From NCBI GenBank assembly GCA_004380135.1, contig QXCR01000001.1:558001-622000 (forward strand): 64,000 nucleotides of DNA, read 5' to 3'. This document shows positions 57,901-64,000 of the stretch, one piece after another. A model generated the notes under the pieces. It worked only from the letters and a program-made list of their open reading frames with translations, had not been told where the DNA came from and searched no databases. Source of the stretch: Stemphylium vesicarium (taxonomy: Eukaryota > Ascomycota > Dothideomycetes > Pleosporales > Pleosporaceae). Within the stretch, counting starts at the first letter, position 1. Each line of letters opens with the position of its first letter. Position numbers and translations under genes: made by a program.

Positions 57901-60900
57901 GATCTGGGACTGCTGCATCAATGCCCTGTACAAGGATGGGACCAAAGCCCAAAAGTCAGGTCCCCCAAGAGCATCGTGTGTTACGGACATGACAACAGGC
58001 ACACCTTTGTCGATGCGTACAGAGCTCAACGGATCAAATGCTGCGCGGCTTGAGCCATCTACCTCGGACTCAGGGTCCTCGGCGGGTGTCGTCTTCCTTG
58101 CATTGCTCCGCGATTCGAGGGCGGCCCAAATGCGACGATTAAGTGTGACACATTGTCTCACGTGCCGAGCCGCGTCCTTGTATGATCCGGTAGCGGTAGC
58201 GAGTAGTGATTGGATATACGAAGCATCCGCCACTATCCGGTTGAATCTCAGTCTACCAGAAAGCGTAGTGGTTGGCTTTGCAAGATCCAAGAACTGTTCA
58301 TCTCGGAGGGCAATGGTTTGGGCATTCACCATCGTTGCCGAGCTATTGTATATTAGTGAATGATATAGCAAGATCAGGGACTTGCGCTTACCATTTCGCG
58401 GTATTACCAATTGCGAGAAGGTATTCCGCGTACGCAATGTGCCAATGTAGTTTAGCTTCAACAGAGCAATTTTGGCGTCCGATCAAGGCTTCAGCCTTAG
58501 CTAGACAAAGGCCCGCTTTGCCGGTGTAACCAAGGCGCAACAACTGTAATCCAAGAGTGCATAGCGTTTTCATTAGCTCAGACTCATCGGTACTCTTCTG
58601 GAGCTCAAGAATCTTGACCAAGAGGTGAAGAAGCGGCAACCCGAGATATTCTTCACCTTTTGCATTGAGAAATTCAAGACACGCTCGAAGATCTTGCAGC
58701 CAAATGTCTACGTTGTCAATGTGGTTATTCAGCACATCCCAAGAAGACGTAGAATTGACAAGTGATTCCCAAGTGGAAAAGCATTGCTGGAGAGTTGCTG
58801 TAGGAGGAGAGGATTGCTGCATCGAAGACGTGAGGTCGTAAAATGCTTTCAGATGACTTCGATACCCTCTGAGAGCTTCGTCTTTGGAGCCCTCTGCTCG
58901 CAACTTGTCGTACAAAGCTGAGTCAGAGAACATTGCCTGTTGGGAAATGAATTGAGAATCATGTTGTGAAAGCTGGAGAACTGCAATGTGAAGGCGCAAC
59001 CGGCGAATAGGGTACGCCTCAGGCGTGTACAGCTGATCGAGTCGTTCTATCAGTGAACAGATGGACTTGTCGAGATTCGAGTCCCATCGCCGGTTCTTAG
59101 ACAAGGTCCGTAGATAGAAGCTCATCTGCAACTCCAAGAGCGCCCCCGCGATATCTGGTTGAATTTCATCATCATCGAAGAACGCGACTTCATCCTGTTG
59201 TTGAAGACCAAATTTGACAAACGAATGATGGTACGCTCTCAGGACCCTGACAAGAATACTGAACGGACTAGTGTCGGCGAAGACCGCGCAAAGAGAGGAT
59301 TTGGCTACTGCTCCAGATATTTGCTGCGAAACATCTTCGGTGAGATGGCATTGTATACATTGTCGAAAAGCTTCGCGAGACTTGCCAAGTTCGTTCGAAT
59401 CTTCCAAAGTTTCACCAATTTGCTCGAGCTTCATAGGAAGAAGGCCGCTTTCTTGTTCAGCAGGGGTCCTGGGTTTAACGATGTCAATGGAGCGCTGCAT
59501 GGCCGACACTAGAGTACTGGCATCACAGCGAGCCCTTCGTAATTGTAGGTATAAGGCCCAATACCCATTTGAGAGTTTGACCATGTAGGAACCAATCACG
59601 GAATCGTTGTCCTCACTAGGAAGAGTACCGCGTTCAATCTCTTCCTCAAAGCGGCGAACGACATGCGTGCACTCCTGCAAAAGCGTATCAAGCTCTTTCC
59701 ACTCGTCTTCAGTCTTGATATTTCGCTTACAACATGCCATGACAGAGTCGATAGTACCCTTGACGTATTTCCAAGCAACGACTATCCGTTCGCGATGTTG
59801 GTCCTGAACCTTTGCATCAACCTCGTCTGGTGTTGCAGTGCCCAAGAATCGTGCCGAGAAATGTACGCTTGCAGCGATGATAGATACGGCACGTTCCTCC
59901 ACGGTGGAGACTTCAACCTTATCTTTGGGCTTTGACAAGCTTGCGACAAGTAACTTTGTTGCTGCACGTCTGAGGGCGTTCACTTCTGCAAAGAGAGTCT
60001 CGAGGTCTGTCGCTGATCCACCCAAGCTTCCGTTCAAGGCGTCAAGGGCGTTCGTAATAGTGGCGTTCAGGTCAGATTTCTTTTCGCCTTTGATGTATGC
60101 CTCTAAAGTAATAGTAGCTATCCGTATCGTTCTGGCGGTCTGCTTCGCGGCCGATGTCTTTGAAATCGCCGATGTGTTCGACGAGCCTAGCCATCGAAGC
60201 GCCTGGTCAGAGAGGCCAGCCGCCTGAGCGAGTGATGACAAAGTCTTACTCGCGGTCGCTGAGGCAGCATTGCCACTCGGTGATGTAGTGGCGCCATCCG
60301 ACCAGCCTACCAAGTCAGTGTACAAAGTCTCGGCCAACTTGTACTGCTTACTCGGTATGAGCTGTGATCTGCGAGCGAAGGCGACCAAACACTTGGCGAA
60401 TGGCTCCGACAGCTCCTGTTCTTCGTTGCCTTGATGTTTGACGAGACTCCACCATTGCTTTCTGACATTGAAGGCCAAATGTTGTAGGAGTAGCGTCTTC
60501 TCTGCGGATGGTTGTAAGCTGTTCGCATCATCTGCGCTCGAGATGCTCGGGCATAGAGAGAGGATGGTCTGCGCCAGAGACTCAAGTTGTCTCGCCGCCT
60601 TGGCTTGAGTTGCCGGAGATTTCGCAGTGTGCCAGAGGAGGTTCGCGGGCGACGAGGGATTGGACAATTTGAGAAATTCCCAGCTAGCTTCGACAGTCCG
60701 AGGTCGTTTCAGCTTCGCGATGATGCGCAACGTATACGTTTGGAAGGTCGCAACAAGGGGCAGAGCAGGACTGTTCGAGTCTATGGTTGCGAAGTCCAAG
60801 AGTGATGCGAGGCTTTCTTTGTCCGTAGCCGCGTTGTGCTGTAGACTGTTCTTTGACGCTTCGAGCCCGGCGTCTCGAACTATGTATCTGTCCAGCCTCC

Positions 60901-61630
60901 TTTTCAAGGCTCTCATCTCCTTAACGGCCAGATTGTCTAGGCCATGTGCGACCAGCTTCCCGATGAGCACAAGCACACCATTCTCGTATTGTAGCTCTTG
61001 AGAGTCCTTTCCCAAGACCTTGATGGCCTCTGGTGTGCCCAAATACGCGAATGCTGTCCTTGCGCACTCGGCCGTAGCGACCAGCCCAGGGTCAGGGCCC
61101 GATGTGAGGAACGATGAGTACGACGAGGACCGGCGCGGTGTGCGTTTCTGGGGCGAATTGTTCATTTGGGAGATGGATCGTTCCCGGAGAGGCTTTTGCG
61201 ACACGGACGAGCTCTTGGTATGGCCGGCGCGCGGTCGTGCTGCCTTGCGCGCATCTTCGGTTGACGTTGGCTTCGACTTGGATGGGGGCCGGGGGGCGAT
61301 GACGGGTACTGCGTTCTTCAGCGCATCTGCAAGCGTCTGAAGCGTCTTGTTTGCGACCTCAGTCGCAAGTATGTACTTCTCCCTCGGTGGTATAGTATAC
61401 GTCTTCTGCCTCTTAACATCTGCCACTGCTGCAGCCGCTGCCGTCCCAGCTCTCCTCCGCGCAGTGGTGGGGGCCTTCACCTTGACATTTTCCTTCTGTG
61501 CGGCCTCGTCTTCTTTTCGCTGTAATATTTCCTGGAGTGCGCTGACGGTGCTCTCGGTGCATGTCGAGGTTGATCGTAGGTCGGCTTTGATGCCGTCGAT
61601 GCGCGTGCGCGTCTCGTCTTTTGTCGCCAT
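54976..61630 (-). CDS. ESP1: Separase (ESP1/BimB), cysteine protease of sister-chromatid separation
   Basis: Clan CD peptidase that cleaves the cohesin subunit Scc1 at anaphase once securin is removed. Exons are 61630-58392 and 58342-54976, joined by a 49-nt GT-AG intron (tg|c), giving about 2201 aa, in the range of fungal separases (Aspergillus BimB is a little over 2000). The N-terminal 1300 residues form a helical repeat array with low-complexity, Lys/Arg/Ser-rich inserts. The C-terminal protease domain has the strand HTILILDNNLHAFPWESLPC, the catalytic histidine in LYFGHGSGAQY (about residue 2008) and the catalytic cysteine in LLFGCSSVHL (about 2045), followed by GAPAVLGMLWDVTDKDCDRF. A Lys-rich and acidic insert interrupts the domain near its end, before CVLRYLNGAAAVVYG. 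Both catalytic residues are intact, so the enzyme should be active. Confidence 0.95.
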
Positions 61631-64000
61631 TTATTCGGGATAGCGGGGGTATTTGGGGGTATGTGGGCGTTCATAGGGGTCTTAGATTATACATTACTAA
61701 GAAGATGGGGCGCGGGTAGGTATGCTGTCGTAAAGTGTCGTCGGTGTTGGCGTGCTAGACCGCTGCCAAACAGCCCAAAAACACGCTACCGCATCGGGTT
61801 AGCGCGGTGTCCACTCTCAGCCCTGCGCTGGGGGGAAAGAAGTCGCGACCCTCAAGCGCGTCACACTCCCATCTCTGCAGGGGTTCTTATCGATTCTCAC
61901 ATGTCTCCACCTGTTTCTATTTCATTCTTGATTCGATATCGTTATGCCTTCTTTAGTCATGTCGCTTCTAAACCTTCCATAGCCCTCTCTACTTTGTGCC
62001 TATCTTAACGCCTATACGTGCTAGAAGCGGTATACTTCACTTCATATTGATATTGAAGCTTCCTGAGCCGTTCATAGGATGCCGTCTAGCCATTTAAGCA
62101 TCCGCGAATTTCCCACTTCTACTTCTCTAGTAAGCAAACCGAACAAGAGGGAACGTGTCTTGAGGCAGCGACATCGCTACGACAAACTTACTTTACCGTC
62201 GTCATGAAATGGATGAGTCCAATGTCATCATCTAGAACCATAAGCGACATCTATTCAAGCGCCAGGTAATTCGCATCCCTACGATCAACCCAGATGATTT
62301 GCCTTAGCTGTGCGACAAGGGCTGCAATAGACAACGTACGATGCACATACTATTCGCACCGATCCTTCCCATTCAAACATCCGGCCAGTAAATTCCGTGT
62401 GACAAAGGGGTGCATGCAAGCCCGTTGCATGATTTACGTCGCGTATACGGGTATTCGCTTGCAAGACGCCACAATCATGCATCTCGAGCTGCACCGCGCA
62501 ACTGCATCCATCCTTTCCAGCGCTCCCCCGTCCGTTTGTATAACAGACATCGAGCATTTGATACAGCCATATTGAGTGTGTCGATGCTGTTATGCTGTCC
62601 AAGCTCTTTGTTGGTACCAGACTTCGTATGACATGATTGGCGAGTAGACGTGTCATGGTCCAGACCTTGAAAGCAGCGCCGTCAAGTTTAAGATTTGGAC
62701 GTCTGACTACAGCACCGGGCATTTGGCAGCGACAGGGCTAACCTTCTGTGGCGAAATACTTAGAATAGTTTTTCTGTGAGAACATAGTGTACATGCGCTT
62801 ATTGTCAGCGAAATCGAAGTACGTGCGAGGTAAGACGAGGATTAGTATGCCAATGATGACTGATATGCCGCCGATTTTGTGGAGCTCCGCCTTCGGGGCA
62901 GCTTTACACTAGGTGAAGCATGTCGCGGCCATGTCATTTCGAGAATATTTGCCCAAAATCGCTCATAGGTTGGCGTTGCTGATGCTCAACGAAAAACGTT
63001 GGCTTGGCCCGCAGCGACCGATAGCCACCTAAGCTAGCTCTTGGCACTCTGGGATCCGCAGACAGGAGAAAGACGACTATCCAACTTTGCACTGGTCGGC
63101 TAGTGCTGGGCGGGAGGTGGAGAGTAGCGTGGTAAACGGCGGATAGTGGACCAGATCTGGGGGGAACGGAACAGTGCGAAAAGATACGCGGAGGGCGAAC
63201 GATCGCCTGTGGAGAACGTCTGGCGTTTTGTTGGACGCGTCTGCCATGGCTCTAGGCAAGCGACCAGCACCGTACCGTATATCTGGGTTGAAGCGAGCTA
63301 ACTCATAAATAGGTCCACGGGTACATCGCACCCATGGTGTGGGAAACTGCGCAACCCGTATACGCATGTTCTCTTGCTGTGAGTGAGATGCATGGCGGCT
63401 ATAGGTACGCCGCTTGGCGCCACCTAGTATCTTGGGCACTCGAAGTCAATGCAATCCCTGCTTTCGCGACCTGCATTGTAGGCGAAATGCAGGCACGAGA
63501 CAGATATCTTGGTGGAGCGAAAGCGGGCTGAAGAGATTGGCCGACCGGCTAATACTGGGACATCTGTTGGACACTGGAAAGTATCTTACTCATCGATTAC
63601 TGTCGAGTAGTCATCGTCTACTAATTTGTTGATTCTGCCTACTGCACTGGCGTTGAGCCACCTGTGTCTTCTGCTCCTCCCAAGGTTCTTCGTGACTGCT
63701 TTGCGCAGTCAGCTCCCCCGATCGCAGACATCTTGTTGACAGCTATCAATGCCGATAGTAGAGCCGTAGTGGCCAGCAATGATGAGGCATGAGGAGTCGC
63801 GTCCCGTCCGTCTCGTACCCGATCCGCTCAGGCTCACGTCCACGGGTCCTGATGACGTACTAGTTCCAATGAGGGGTGTGGTCCCGCAGTTGCGTTTCAG
63901 TCACGCCGACTGGCGGGGTAAATTGGTACTTCACGCATGTATTTCCAGGGTTCCTGTTCCTTCGACCTGGAGTCTCGACCTCGTTATATTAATTGTGGCA
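61631..64000 (+). other. 2.4-kb interval to the window end, no gene seen
   Basis: Contains the separase promoter next to 61630. The open frames up to about 145 codons on either strand have no recognisable motif. A gene that begins beyond the window could have regulatory sequence here. Confidence 0.5.

Overview
The window looks like nuclear chromosomal DNA of a filamentous ascomycete, most likely a dothideomycete of the Pleosporales type (inference). Support comes from compact spliced genes with short introns (47-104 nt, GTRNGT donors, CTAAC/CTAAT-type branch points), three Zn2Cys6 regulators, a chitin-binding glyoxal oxidase and a Fot1/pogo-class transposon. I see no rRNA, convincing tRNA, CRISPR array or bacterial feature. 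Exon joins were worked out by hand from splice signals, reading phase and protein motifs.

Layout. 0-11 kb: a cytochrome P450 (264-2127, +), convergent with a twin-CX9C EMI1-like protein (2284-3291, -). That gene shares a 228-bp divergent promoter with a kinetochore AME1/CENP-U-like gene (3520-5807, +). Two proteins of unknown function follow (6591-8105 and 9077-10981, +). 11-16.6 kb is gene-poor, with a 21-base poly-G run. 16.6-22 kb: a Zn2Cys6 regulator (16659-19009, -) and the FACT subunit POB3 (19855-21757, -). 24.7-27.3 kb: a 2.6-kb Fot1-like DNA transposon with perfect 44-bp terminal inverted repeats, a broken transposase and a retroposon-like insertion inside it. It ends 76 bp before the start codon of a phosphopantothenate-cysteine ligase (27362-28507, +). 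An MFS transporter (28655-30466, -) and a serine/proline-rich unknown protein (32670-33908, +) follow. 38.5-41.1 kb: a secreted glyoxal oxidase with three chitin-binding modules. 41.4-42.3 kb: a disrupted reading frame. 42.7-46.2 kb: a divergent pair, a DCR2-like phosphatase (-) and a mitochondrial TRM61-like methyltransferase (+). 46.3-61.6 kb, all on the minus strand: a Zn2Cys6 regulator, an FAD-dependent oxidoreductase, a third Zn2Cys6 regulator and separase. 61.6-64 kb shows no gene.

The genes do not form an evident metabolic cluster. They mix conserved cell-biology genes (kinetochore, FACT, CoA synthesis, separase) with accessory functions (P450, MFS, glyoxal oxidase, regulators). The most unusual things are gene-architecture features: a start codon that appears to be split by an intron in POB3, a GC-AG intron joining the mitochondrial presequence to the TRM61-like enzyme, an 8-nt microexon inside a zinc-cluster coding sequence, five DELS(P/V) motifs in the AME1-like protein, and a nested transposon now acting as the upstream region of the CoA-synthesis gene. 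I did not find a convincing new multi-gene system.
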